Shown one piece after another: positions 23,901-38,900 of a stretch of DNA of 64,000 nt. The stretch covers positions 1,821,107 to 1,885,106 of the forward strand of contig NW_019091355.1 of assembly GCF_001949145.1 (NCBI RefSeq). The letters are read 5' to 3'. Every line of letters starts with the position of its first letter. Positions within the stretch are counted from its first letter, which is position 1. The DNA comes from Acanthaster planci. Taxonomy: Eukaryota > Echinodermata > Asteroidea > Valvatida > Acanthasteridae. The translations under genes and the position numbers were made by a program. Under the pieces are notes generated by a model. The model saw only the letters and a list, made by a program, of their open reading frames with translations, had not been told where the DNA came from and did no database searches.

Positions 23901-26900
23901 CATCATCAACTGCAAAGTTGCTAACGCTCTGCTGGCCTGTTTAGGCAAACTAAGGTTAGTACAGAGCTCCCAAGTTGAAAAATCTCCCCCTTCCCCCCAA
24001 AAAAAACAATCCGGTTTACAGAACTTTCTAAATGAGAAACTTGACAAAAAACCAGTCTGACCAGTCACCTGACAAGGGCGAGAAATCAGTTGAACCTGCA
24101 AAGTGACAGTGATCTGATTAATGCACATGTACACAAAAAGTACGATAAGACTAACAATGTACAAAACATGGGCACACTTGTACTGTACATGTAATACATA
24201 CATGTACATGTATGCACACAGCTGGTGTACATGGGTACCAGTACACTATACCTATGGAAAAAACCACCAAATTCACTGCAATTTCATATTACTGACATAT
24301 GTACATGTACATGTAGCAACCATACAATATACCACATATGGACATGCCGGGTACTATACACCAAACACGTTGCATGACCACACAGGTACAAGTAGGGGCT
24401 TGACCGTGTGGCATAAAACATCTGCAGGGTGTAAAACTCACCTGAAACACTTGCACTAGTCTGAACGGACATACTGTTGTTGTTACTGGGGATTACTGGA
24501 CCATTTAACGGACGTGGTCTGAAAACAAAGCGAGAGTGTAAATTGTTTTTGTAAGACCATTTTTGCTATTGGTAATAGTGGGTGGTTACTTTTGATCACT
24601 TTGATTTTATCACGTTGCAAAAATTTATGACCAGTTTCTTTTATATTCAGAATCTGAGTTTGAATATCGGGTATATGCGTACTACCAATTTCATAGCCTA
24701 CTTTTGTAATTTACTCATAACTTACTTAAATTCTATTTTCCAACAGGCAGGTAAAGCCCAGCCATGCATGAGAATCGTCTTTTGTTTTTGTGGTTTTCCC
24801 ACATCATTGCTGGACTGGCCAGCTGTCTTGTTTTTCAGGTTGAACTGAACAAGTAAACCAGGCCACAAAGCTGTGTAACATACTCACTTTGAAAGAGCTA
24901 ATTTGAGTTTTGAGGTTGCGTTGCGTATGAGGTTCTGAGCATCATTCTGGTCTAGGTTGTTTGTTGGTTGGCCATTTATTCTCTCCACTGTGTCCCCTAT
25001 GTGGATCTGTGCTACAGCTGCCTTGCTGCCTGGGTTGATCTACATGAAGAAAAAGCATTAGTCAATCCAATGAAAAAAGAAAATGAGTTTCGTAAATTCA
25101 ATGATTGTCACATTGGGAAGTCAGGTTGGCGTAGTGGTTCTTTCCTTGCCTTCCACCTCTGCGGCCCGGGTTCAAATCCCAGCCCAGTCCACATGTGGAT
25201 TGGGTTTTCAGTCCCTACCTGATTCCGTGAGTTTTACCCAGAATATTCCTTTCCCACCTTTCCTCCCACCTCTAAAACTGTAACTGCTTCTCACTGTCTC
25301 CTCTCTACAGGTTTCTTCAGACTTGCAAGCTACAGTGCCTATGGGGCTTTTGAGGAATCATTGGTGTCATTACCAGAAATATATAATAATAATAATAATA
25401 ATAATAATGATAGCTCTCCCAAAATAATGCTCATTACACAATAATGCTCTAAAAAAGAGGCAAATCTACAGGTAAGTACAAGACAACTAAATTCTAACAT
25501 TTTCAATGCTTCAAAATTTAAAGTGTCACAATGGAACTCTTGTTATTCACAGTAAAAACCCTGAAAAAGATTTGGTTAAACTGAAAGTATTCATACATGT
25601 ATGTCACAATTCTTGTAGATCTGGCTGACAAATTCCTAGAAAAATCTGTAAACTTGCTGAAGAAATTATGCACTTAGAAATACGGCAGAAATGTGGATGC
25701 CCCCTGAAAATTATGCTTTAATGTTATACATTTGCAATAATAAGCATACCCGTATATTTTACAAATAAACATCGCAATTTGATCAGAATCCCTGCTCCAA
25801 AAAATAATGCCCAAGGGAATTTCACTTTCTCTTCATCTCAGTACATGAACAACCTTCCCTCCTCATCACAACAAATATGGAGCAGGTTAACACTGCAGTG
25901 GGCCTGCACAGCAGCACCAAAACAGCAGTCTTAGAACTGCCTGCCTGGCATGAATGAAATCCTTGGAATTTGGTCCAGGCTTTCTCCCTCAGGTCAAGGG
26001 GTCAATGACCTCGAAATTCTACCCCCAAGTCCTCCCTCTCTCTGTCTCTCTTTTCACTCTCTCTGGCAATTTCTGGGATGCTTTCCCCTCCCGGTGTTTC
26101 GTTCCAATCTGGGTATGAAAACAGCGGGATAAATTTCCCTGTGTAAAATTCTGCCTGGTGAACATCATACCACTTGCTAATTTGTTCCAAGACAGTTTGG
26201 AGAAAAAACAACATTCACAGAACTTTGGAGATGTTTTTGTCCAACGGTTTATCGAAATGTAAAATCTGACATTACAGACAAGTGATGGCGCTTGATCCGG
26301 AAATTGTGAAAATTTCAGCACTACGTGGAGGCTCCCATAAATGGACAGGGTATTATATAACATGAATTAAAAATGGATCATGACTACTGATCAGACTTGT
26401 GAATGATTTGTGTTCACTTGTCTAAATGCGCCAATCTCTCCTCACGGCACCAACACAGCAGATGAAAAATAAAAAGTGCCATTATAACAAATGGCGCCGT
26501 TTCATGCTACACTGCCTGCAACGAGTGTTGATTTTATCAATTTGCCCCATCTCATTTCATCTGTAAGCCATGCATGTGGGTTAATCCGATGATGGCTGAT
26601 GAAGGCCCCAACATCAGCTTTATCAGGACACGATCGCCTGAGATCCATGATTAACGCTCACTTCTATGTGCTCAGCACGTCCGCATGTTTTAAGCGGTAT
26701 GATTCGGAAATGTCACAGGTTGTGAGGGAACGATTATTATATCAGAACGGAGCCCAATGCCCCTCAGGAATCAAAATGTACATGTACATGTACCGGTACT
26801 CCAACCGTGTCACAGTAAGCTGGGATAGGACTGGACCAATCATATGCTTAATTAATTGCCAGTGTATCCATCCACATGGAATTAATATACATGTATGGTG

Positions 26901-29900
26901 AAGCAGCCTGACCTCCTACATGTACATGCCACTTTGCATTAACACATACACGTACATGTATTACTAATTCTTTTAGCAATTGCAATCCAGGGCCTGTAAA
27001 TTTCTAGGGCCGAATTTCATTCAGTTGTTAAGCACCCAAGTGTGCCAAACAAAAATGTACGTATGCATGTAACTACATTAAGATTACATGATTACAAGAT
27101 TGATTGATAGATTGCAAGATTACATGAACAATTTAGTTCACAAACCAGATCGCTTATATGGCTGTGTTATAAATCAGGGTATAAAGGCTTTACATGGTAG
27201 CCATCTTGTAGGGCAGTTCTTTTATTCCACAGGGAAACCTTTGAGCATACCCTGCGGGACTAAAGCAGAGGCCTGCAAGATGGAAGCCATGCAAACCCTC
27301 TGTTAAAGATGTAAAGACCCTTAATTACCCGTACAAAACTGAAGAGCCCAAAGAGTCATGCAACATGCTTAAAATGTAACAAATGTTAACTACATTTACA
27401 TGTAACTGAGGAACTGCTGACATGTACATCTACAGTACATGTACCAGTACCTGTATAAATTGTACATGTACACTGCTAATTTCCTGTCTGTTACTATGGC
27501 TATACATGCATTTACAATGTACCGGTGAATTTTAATAGAATTTTAAATTCTACATGCACCTTAAATTCAAAAGGTGCACGTACATGTACATTTACTGATA
27601 TTACATTAAATACGGTTACGTACACATTTGATTCACTTTAATTAAAAATTTTGTTACAAGGCAATGTAGAAATACTGGCCCCTACAATGTACATGTACCA
27701 TGGTGTACACTGCAGACAAAAGTAATACAACGTCACACGTTGGACATGTTATTGCCTGCATGTACATGTACGTACCGGTACTGGCACATGTACATGCATA
27801 GCGTATGATACTTGACCAAACAGTGGTCAAAACAACATGTACATGTAGTGTATTCAGTTTTTGTTCTTCTGCATTAATTCAGCAAACAACATTTCATTTA
27901 TTTCTCCGTTCACCCACAGTCAGACATACGGCAGTATCACTAGTACTCGTTCAATACATGTCGATAATCTGCATCAGTGCATACCAGTGTGTACAAATAA
28001 TTTCTCCATTTATAAGCTATGCCACACAACAGAGGAGCTAGCTCCATGTCAGGTATTTTCATCCCGACTGAGAATGGAGGCAACGAAGGTTATAAATACA
28101 CAGATCGAGAACAATCCACAGCTGCCGAACTGTGGGATCCTCTCTCATTAGACCATGTAGGGCACGTGCTTTGGCAGTGTGTCAATGGGAGATACGTGCG
28201 AGCGTGTACCTGTATGTGCAATCGGAATGGTATGGGACGCTGGCTTAATATGGATATGATATCGGGATGTTAAGTGACAGTGGAAATTGTTTGAGTAGGA
28301 TGGCAAAAGAAAAATGCTCTCAGAAAATTGTGCAAAGTGCCGTGAGTCACTGTGCCAATACATGTTGGACAACATGACCTTGGGAGAATGTAAAATCCAT
28401 TTGTCTTCAAATGCATTGAATATATTAAACCGCAGTCTTAAAACTGCAACAGTATGTGATACTGTAGTTGTGTGTGCAGGGACCACATGACAAATTCTCA
28501 AGCAAAAAAAACCCTGACATTTGATAGCAGTCAGTGTGCATGTGCAGGGACTGATAACTGTCTACATCTTTTCCATTTTTCTCGAAAATTTTTGTCTTAA
28601 ATGGTTGGGTTTGTTTTTTTAAGAAAATATTGAACAGGGAAAGGATGAAGAACTTGTTGACATTTCTAATGCCAGAAAATATCCTATGTCCCCCTCCCCA
28701 GGATTCTGTGCCTTTGGATTCTGTGTGCATGTTTTTGCTGTACGTGTCGGTGGGACTAAAAATAGGTGACATTGAAAATTGAGGCCAATTTAAGTGCAAG
28801 ACAACTTGACTTCAAAACCAAAGGTTACCGGCTGAAAATCAAAAAATGGCCAAAAGACAGGTGAACACCGTTCCAAAACAATATACATCACATGGAGTTT
28901 TGACTGGTAACCTGATTTGCCAAGCAAGGAAAATTCACGCTGAACAAATTTTGTGCTCAAGCTGCTCTATGAAATTGACCCCAGTATGTGAAGCTTTGTT
29001 GGAGAGCATGGGCATGTATTTGGACATTACAAATTATGCAGCAACTGTCAAAATTCAGCAAGATTTCCGGTTACTACCAACCTACAGAAAATAAAATGAA
29101 ACTTAACGAGCACGGGTGCCGGTGTTTGTCTAAAAAGTGGCAATGTGAACACTGTATCATCTCTAACGATACAAGGACCATCAACCAGGGGACGCTCTCA
29201 ACATGTTCCATACCAATAAAATTAAGAAGAAAGACATTACCCGTGGACAAAACTCTGTCCTTGGGTAAATATAATTAAAAACCCACCAGCTCATGTTTTC
29301 AATCCAACTCAGTAACATTGTCACACCTGACATCCACCTGACATTTCATGACACTAACATGAACCCAACCTAATTGATTATGGCACCTGCAATGTGCTGG
29401 TGTGACATGATGCATTCATGCTTCAGCGCTTTCTCCTGTAAACAAATGGCTTCACCCTTTCAAGACACCCTTTTGGACTTGTGTACCCAACTGTGAAACA
29501 AATCCTGCCTCAGATTTTTAGGGCTTTGGAAATTAAATGGCCCGTTACTAATACCCAACCCAAACTTGTGTACATGTACATGTACCTGGTTGAGTTTTTC
29601 AGTTTTGTTTCCTGAAACGTTGACTTTCAAAAACCCTCTGAGAGCAAACAACTTTTCATTGACGGCTTGCCAATATGAAAAGAAAACAAATTCCACATTA
29701 TTTTATTTCACAAAGCATTGCATGCAAGTACATGTATAGAAATGGGAAATATAGCAGTTGGCACAACACTTTCCAAACTCATTTGGCCTGGAATTTCTAA
29801 CAATAATCATGGTTCCCTCCGAACTTAATCATGTGGAAAATGCTTACCCAGTCCCAATAAATCCCACAAAACACCCTCTAAATGAATTTGTACCTGCTCT

Positions 29901-32900
29901 TTAATACAGAATTTGCTGGTGTTGAAGTTCCCAGGAAATGTACCTGTAGTGTACAATCTGGGACTATTTTGCAAAACTGTACTCACTGGCAAATCATCGG
30001 TCAAGTTTTATTGCATTTTTTGCAAAACTGTACTCACTGGCAAATCATTGGTCAAGTTTTATTGCATTTTTTGCAAAACTGTACTCACTGGCAAATCATT
30101 GGTCAAGTTTTATTGCATTTTTCGTACAAGTAAAGGAAATTCCAACACGGACAAAAATTACTAGAAGCTGTGGTTTTTATCAAGTATACCAATTAGCATT
30201 TTTTCACGTTTCACGAGCACATGCTCAGAAGATTTAACAGAGGGCAACGAATTCACGACAAACATTACGTAACATTTGGCGAATGGATGCCCGTGATTGT
30301 TATTGTTGCCGATAATTTGTTCCCCTCTAGCTTTGTTCACTTCATCGCGTGGGGGCGCTAAAATCAACATGGCGACGGAACGGGAAATTAGCTCATCAAG
30401 ACCCTTCCACTGAAGTAAACGTATATGTGTACAAATGTGCACAGCAAATGACTCAACTGATCTGTGCAGCAAAAATTACATTGAACATTTTGGTATACAT
30501 GTAAACCATACATTTCAAATCTACCAGTAGCAGTATACCGGTACGGGTACCGGTACATGTACATGTGTGTACATGTACACTGTACACGTAAAGAGGAAAA
30601 CACAACTGGTATAAATTATCTTTCAGATATGAAATCAGTTGTCAACGAAATTTTAATCCAAGCTTGCGCAATAAACATTTAGCATGATCATTTTCTTTGG
30701 ACAGATTTGGAAAATGTCCCATAAATAATCATACATGTACATTATATAGGCCCTACCAAACCCCAAAGCAAAGCTCAGATCACCAAATCATGCAGCTTGG
30801 CAGAGTTCCTGTTCTTATTACAGATACAGAAAAATGAAATATTGGACAGATGGATTTCAAAGATTTGTCACAGTTTCAGATATCCACAGAAGAGGAGAGC
30901 TCTTTGTGCTTGTGAATTATGGAATCTCACTTACCTTTCACTGCTTTATATCTGATGATGTTGTCCTATCAATGACGTTGCTGCAAAACACTGCCAACAA
31001 CGAACAAAAAAAATTCCAATCCCAAAATAGTGCAACACCACAACAGAATTCTGCTGGTAGCACTTTGTGCACGTACCACAGACCTCTGACAACGTCAAAA
31101 GGATATTAATGACACGGGCCAGACGTACTGGTAGTTAAAATTCCCCTAACGCAGATCAAGCGAGGGCTCCCGAATCTCACAAATTGTCCCAACAACAGTT
31201 GAGATCTTGAAGATTCCAGCAGGAGTGCTGTACGTGATGTTCGAAAAATTACATGTAGCTGGTGACACACACAAACCAGATGGGGGAGGTCTTCCTGAAA
31301 GTGCGTCCCAAAACGTTGAGCTCTGGTCGAGCAGAGTGACGACCTCGGTGCTGTAGTTCTAATTATGCAGTTAACGAGCAGAGGTTGGGATGTACATGTA
31401 CCTGTGCGTGTACAGCGTTCCGAGGCATGAGTTTGCTATCCCAGAGATGCTGAAGGTACACCACCACTCACTTTACATGCGAACTGCAATCATACAGTGA
31501 TACATGTATGTGGATGTACGGTAGTGAAGTCCTGTCTCATGAATGGCCGATAGACATCTATGATGGGTGTACACATAATGAACTGATTACGCCATACACA
31601 CTGTAAACACAACAAGTGAAGGCAGGCATCTACTGAGCTGGGGCTGGCAAGCGTGAATGAACACCACACAGTATCAAAAGCCAGCATACCTACAGAGCAG
31701 CGATCCTCAAATGGCAAGCTGATCTGCATCAGTAGACAACTGAGTCTCTGTCAACAACAATTCCAGGTAAGGTGTACTGTATTGTCCCTGATCCGCTTTA
31801 AGACTCTCACTCAAAAAGGGCCACAGTCCTTGGTTTTTTTGTATGTGTACTTAAACACAGATTTCCTCCTAGCTGCACGGGGGGGGCAGGTACATACGAC
31901 CAGAACAGCCCCACAGGAAAATCTAAATGTAGAGTATATCCCAAATGAAAACATTCATGGCTCACAGAAACTTGAGAGCTGCACCCCAGGGGTATTATGT
32001 CATAATAAAACCTGGAATCAGGTTATCTGCTCAGAACTGAACTCTTTTATTACAGAGGGCAACAGGGGCTTCATGCTACACGTGCCCGTCCCCCCCCCCA
32101 AAATGCCCCTGGAAGAACCCTTGGTATGTGTGGCATGCCACAGCATTTTACTGTGAAGGATTTTCCCCACGCTTGGCTTTTTAACATTTCACCCTTGCCA
32201 GGGAAAAACTGTACTGTAGGCCTCATGAAAAATAAGGCATAAAGGTGCACTAGTCTCCAGATCTACAGAAAAGCCAAATAGTACTTCAGTCACTTCATCA
32301 AAACAAGAAAAAAGGTTCTTTTAATAATTTACATTGTACATGTACATGTACTTCACAGATGGCTAAGACTTCAAAGACTGATATCCTTAATTTCATGTGG
32401 CCCTAGTTCAGGGATCTCTGACATTGGTGAGTTTGATTGTGTTTGTGGCATAGCGTGGTCAAAGTTAGGGGTGTTATTTTGTGCACCAGTACCCTGGTCC
32501 AAAAAAATTAGGGGTGATCCATAGCATCCCCCCCCCTTCCTGCGGGCTTGTCAAACACTGAGTGCCCTCCTATTAATGTGTCTGTCATGCTTCTAAAAGG
32601 CTAATAATAGTGTTACCACAAATCTCTTTACCTAAGATCAATTACATGTACTTTTTCTCCCCTCATCAAGAAAGTATATGTATAATCATCAAACAAAATT
32701 CCAAGGGGCTGGCATATCCCAAAATGACTCTGGACTGCATGGTCAAGCCAGCTGGCCATTCAACATGCTGTTTTCATTTTACAACATCCAATCAATCATT
32801 TTTCTCAGGTCAGCCCGGTGGCTACAATCAACCTGATGTAGCGCCCTCTGTTGTTTGGGCACAGTGAGGCTACAGTAGAATACCTGTGCATATGTGTAGA

Positions 32901-35900
32901 GCTGTATGCACGGCTGCACACCCACACATGAAACTTGTTGCACAATAAAGTAAAGAACACTGAATGCATGGAAATGTCATTTCAACGATATGTCAATGAT
33001 AAATTTTTTTACTTTGATTTCTATGGTACTTGAATACTTGTTGATCTTTCTTGCCTAAATGAAGTCTTGCTCTCCAGGTACTAGTCCTACCATATACACT
33101 CTGCTAAGTTTTGCACCACAAAAGCCTGTATTTTTTCAAAACTTTTTACTACAAATTCTTTTAATTTGAAACCTGCCGAATAAAAAAATCAAATCAAAAA
33201 TACATCCTCTAATTGTTATCAAAGAAAGATACTAAAACCCCATCCATGAGGTTTTGGATAATTTGGCGGGCTTGGTCAAGAATGTACATACATATGACAG
33301 TGTGCCTGGAGTGAATTGTCCGCAGACAATTTTTCTGAAACTTTTCAGTCTCCTTCAATATGAGAAAACTATTTGATACTCCACCTTTTAACAGGTTAAA
33401 TGCACTGGAGAGTGAACTTTTTACACATTCCAAATTATCCATGCTTTCCTAGACAACTGAGGGTACAGGTACTGATGACGTGCTGTCATCCAGCAATGGC
33501 ATACATGTACCCGTATGGTTCAGTGCAGAGGTTTTTCTGTTTAATTAAACTGTGAACCCAGAATTGTTGTTGTGGTAGAATGGCACATATGGCACATGTG
33601 ATGTGCCCTTTGTGCCAAGAACGTCAAATTATGCATCAACTAGTCGGAATCGGGGTCAAATGTATTGCATGTATGTGCATGAAAATAAAGAGGCTTCAGT
33701 GTGACTCCGGGGATTTTACTCTTCTGTGGGTGAGCGAGAATTCAAGGAATCAATACTCAATGAAAGCATTTATGAGACAGGGTTAACACAACAATGAATC
33801 ACAAAGGAAAAGAACACTCGGGCCAGAAAAACCTTTTTGAAAAATGCAGGAGTTTTTCTAGCATTGACCAAAAGAACAGAGAGTTTTTTTTTCCCGGGAT
33901 GACATCACAGCTTAATTCTGAATATACATGTACAAATGTATGTAAAAACTCATCAGCAAAAACCCTCAAACGGCATTTACATTGCTGCCCTTTAAGAACA
34001 GTAGCATTTTAAGTACACGCATGTATTGGTATACAATGCTTCAATGTATTTCCTGTAGTGTAGGCCTACACACAAATTTTGGAAAATACAGGAATGTAAA
34101 CATGTAGCCAAAACATGCAGAAGTTAAATGTAAGAGTCTCTGAGATAACTTTGAAGTACATGTACCAGGATAATACTTTAAAACCCATAAAGGAAAAAAA
34201 GCATGCCAACATGCCAGCAGAGGACACTGCAGCCCAGTTTGCAAAAGCCATACAGAAACCACATGACTGTGGTGTAACTTTCTGTATCCTGAGTTATGTT
34301 GTTTGACTACCTGAATAGGGGACACTGACAAGCACTGTGCTGTACATGTACAAAAGTATCCTCATAGCAGGCTTGAGAAGGAGTCTACAGTCAACACCTT
34401 TTTAATGACCATAGTCAATGGGATTTGGGGACAAGGTCAATAAACCTCCTGTCAAACTCTGACCCACACTGTGATAATGAGTGACATTTTTACACCCAAG
34501 GCACACTTTCAAGCCAAGGTCTGTTCACAGGTGGAGCACCAGGGAGAAAAGTTTTCAAGGCTGCATGAGTAACTCTCTGATGGAGAAATTTTTAAGATCT
34601 TGTGTATACATACATTATGCAGGGCACAAAGTATACAGTGCCTTACAAAAATAGTCAATATTCTTCTGCACTTGGAAGAAAAATTGGGACTCTGTAATTG
34701 TCTCTCCTGGCTGAAGTAAAGTTTACTTTCCGGAATTTGTTCATGAGCATGATGAACGCAGTAAAAAAGAAGACTTACTACACATGTACATGTACCTCAT
34801 GACATGTAGTATATAGTACTGCACATGCACGCTGTGTAAATGCCTCAAATCAAATTCTCATTCAAATCTACAGCACAGTGGCAGGCCAGTTTCAGTGACT
34901 GTGAAAATCGAGCGCCACACCCGTTTCACTTATCTGCGGTTGGAACAAAATTCAATGCTCTCTTGCTGTATGCTAAACCTCAGGGTAGAGGGCCAAATGA
35001 CGGTGCTTGTTTGTGCCTGTATGTATCTTTTATCCTCTCCCTCCCAATTCAATAAAAAGCCAATGTTGCTCAGATCAAAGTTCAGGCTTTGCTGCCAGCT
35101 TCTAAGAGTCTGTGTTTCAAAGTCAAGCCAGCATACACGTAATGTACAGTACCAGTGTGTCCTGCCATTCAACCAACCCACTGGATCAACAATAGGTTTG
35201 ATTTATAGGCCATTAGTACATGAACACTGTTGGTAATACCAGCAGGTGGAATGTGGGAGATTGCTGACCCTACAAGAACCTGTACGTCAGCATTTCAATT
35301 AGGCCTTCCAAACAGGAAATAAACAGAGAAAATCAATTGTCCCCTCCCTTTCCTGTCGGAAAGTTTACAACGGAGAGGCTGTGCAGGCATAGTATTGGAT
35401 GTAAGTTGCCTGCTACAAGTACATGTACGGTTAATCGCTCAACACTGTTGGCTTTTTAATGAAAAGTTCCAGGAGGTGGATCACGGTACCGTACAACCTG
35501 GGTAACATGAACACTAAAACCACCTCCGTATGCTATCAGGCTTAAAAAGGCTACTACACTTGGCACAGTTTGGCACCAAATTTATCCCTCCTTTAATAAC
35601 AACCAACCAATTTCAAAGACGCTGGAAATTATGCGTCTTCATGGAATGCAGATAAATAAAGTACCGCTGATTTTTGTGGGGAGGGGGAAATCAGCCTTTT
35701 GCGAGCTGAATTTTAATAAAATCTGGTACACTGACTTACCGGTACATGTATCTGATTGCGCATAAACAATCTGATTTCCCCAGACTAAAGACATTGTTGC
35801 TATACCTCATGATTTGGGGCAAGTTTTTGTACAGCAACCACCGTCTCTGGAATGGACTGGTTCCTTTGTGCCCTTCTTCCATTGAAAACAGTGTATTGGT

Positions 35901-38900
35901 GCGAGGCGTCACTTATGTAACCAAGCAAAAGCTTGCCCCGCATCACCGCGTACCGGTACATGTACATGCATATATAGCAACGGTGTCTTTAGTATGAATA
36001 ATTTAAATTGTTATGTTCACATGAATTTAAAGACCTCAGTGTGCCGTTTTCATTCAAATGTAGCTCACAAAAGCCTTATTAGGCTTATTATTTCTCCTCT
36101 GAAATGATATTATGGGAAAAAGAACAGGTCTCTATCCCACACTGGCCCATTGCATTATAACTGGAACAATCAGATTTATGACACCATCAGTGTACATGTT
36201 TGTACATGAACCGCTACAAGGGCAAATTATCCAGGCATTCCTGTGATATTTAAAAGTCTGATTTTCGAGGTTCCCTTTTCCAGACGGTTTCCAGCTCTCT
36301 ATGAGGACCTGGACAGGTCCAGACCCATGTCTATAAATCTTGAGCAGAAGCGCTCAGATACTTCTTTGACAGTTTAATCCCCATTTTATTTTTTTTTCAC
36401 CTTTAGTTGGATCAAGGTCTCATAAATTTGGATTCTAGTGTTCCTGTAAATAGTTTGGATTCTTCAAAGATGTCACGACAGAAAAGTAAAGCCCAATGAC
36501 TAACAAATGTCGGATATGCAACAATAAAAGACAAAACTACATGTACATGTAGCTGGTCTTTTTTACTTCCCTGGTGAAATTACATACATACATACATACA
36601 TGTACATACATGTACATGTACCTTTGGCTTGTGAAAATGAATAAGACCAAACCAAATGGCCGGCCATCTTTGTGATGAGGCCTTTTTCGACACACTGAGA
36701 AGTTAAAATACACCTTGATTAGTCCCAAAGGTTTGTGTTCCGTCTGGATATTAGTTTTGGAGATTATATTCCTTCATTTCTCTTTTCCCCCTGTTTTTCT
36801 TCAAAGGAGAAGCATGCATTCCTTACAGTATTCTGAGAGGATGCTGGCAAAACAAACCAGTACAATCCAAAACTTGCCAAGAATGTTGGTAGTTGGACCT
36901 GCAAGAGCCGACACTGCCATACACCACAAGCATTCCTGACCATATGGCATGGTTAGGATTTCACCACACTCTCAGGGGAAGGAAAACAGATAGCTGCCTC
37001 CCACTGGAACCAGAGACTAAAACCCAGGAGCGCTTGGATTTAAACTTGGAAGCAAGCAACCATTAATCATAAAGCTACCAGTCAAGTGCTGGGTATGAAT
37101 GTCAAGTGTTCCAACTTGAGACTCAAGGTTATCGTGGAGGGGTCTGTCTCCAAGGTCTCGGCAGTTTACATACCCTGTACACGTACACTGTACATTGTAT
37201 AGTACCTACATACCACTGGTAAATTGACCAAAAATGACACTCCATGTGACGAAGTCTGCTGTTTAGTGTCTGTCTGATTTGCTTACAAGTTAACAAGAAT
37301 GGGCCATGCATCTGCTTGTTTTGAAAATGATAATTTTCAGAGATACCGGTACTAAATCCTAATTTGATTTTACCTGTAGACTGTTCAAGTCTGATACACG
37401 TGTGGGTTAAAAATGCCAGGTAAAACCTAAAATCTCAGAAAATTACATTCCCTGTGCTTCCTTACAATGAAGTGAAAAAAAGAGATGAGAGCTGATGTAC
37501 TAGTACTGTTGTTGGGCATTATTCCCTGTAGTTAAATGACATTTTGATCAATTGAGAAACAGGTCCTATTGTACACAACAAATTACACCCCTGTTGTTGA
37601 CAATAAAAATGAGTAAACAGTTGCTCATAATGCATGTCGCATAATTTATGGTCATTGATCAATTTCATACGGTGATTCATAGAGTCTTTTGAATGAGAAT
37701 AAAAAGGTTTAAGTCGTACCTTTCAAGAACCAAGGTTATTGATTTATTCATGTGAATTTCCCCTGCTTCTGTGCAAGAAATATGACCTGAAATACAAGCA
37801 ATGTACGCACAAAACAAGAATGACGGGGTGTAGGATCATCACCCAATATCAAATTTGCCGATCTACAATACACACATTTGTAAATTCGCCTACGGTACAT
37901 GACATTTGTGATACTTCTCAAGGTAACGCAGGGAGGTGTCCCAACAATAGGCAAGGTCAAAGTATCTTTCAGGAACAGGTTTGCATTGAAATCCAGCTGT
38001 TGTGCTCTTTGTTGTGTGACTAAATTGATCCTGTTTTGTCGGGTACAGTTAGGTGATTTTAAACAGGTTGTTTTTACCAAAACGGGATTCAATTACCGTA
38101 CATTATTGAAATGCTTCAAAGAATCCTTAAATGTGGGTGACAGAGTTTTTGTCTGGATATCAAAAATGCTTAGTGTAAAGCATGCACAATCCAAATGTAG
38201 GCATTCACCTGAACATGTACATGGCTATATATTGGTACATCTTTGTCCAATTCTACATACATGTACACGCATGTATATGTACAGTACATGTATAATTAAC
38301 CAACGTGGTGCACGGTATGCCTAGGTGTTTATAGTTTGATAATGGTGCTAGTTACAGCACCTTTCTTTGAACCAAAATGGCTCAAAAATTACAACGTACA
38401 GTATGTGTGCAGTGTTACTGTACCTCAGAAAGACTTTTCACCATCACTGTTCTAAGACATATCCCACAAAATTTGAATAAACATTTTTATATTTGGGGAC
38501 GGAATGCCACCAAAATTACTGGTATAATTGGTTAGTAACAGTGAATCTGACATTTTTCTTCTATGGGATATTGGATTTCTGTTCAAAAAGTCCCCTCCAT
38601 CAATTTTTCTTTTTCTGTTAGAACACAAATCACCAGCAGTGGAAATCTGTAAATATCTCATGTTATAAAGCATAGCATACAGATTGTGCTTTACAATCAT
38701 AATTGCATATTACAGCTGTGTGTGTATACCGTGTAGAGTATTGATTTGAATGTCAGACCCACAATGTACAGCACATCTGCAAATGAGCTTGCATCGTTTC
38801 TGAAACAATAAAACAAATCATGGCAAAAGACAGCAAACTTTTCAAGGAATGTGGACAATATCACACATACGTGTACACATCGAACTGGCATGAGTACATG

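Noticed and set aside
29882-30164. Repeat protein in the 51-bp tandem repeat
   Set aside because: Overlapping frames on the same strand are equally open, as expected for a duplicated noncoding segment.
31653-32156. 167-aa plus-strand open frame in intron 1
   Set aside because: Composition is cysteine- and serine-heavy with no domain, it contains homopolymers from C and G runs, and an internal good donor (TTCCAG|gtaagg) would interrupt it. Most likely chance.
37899-38324. 141-aa plus-strand open frame
   Set aside because: It contains runs derived from ACATGT repeats (TRMYMYS) and shows no domain.
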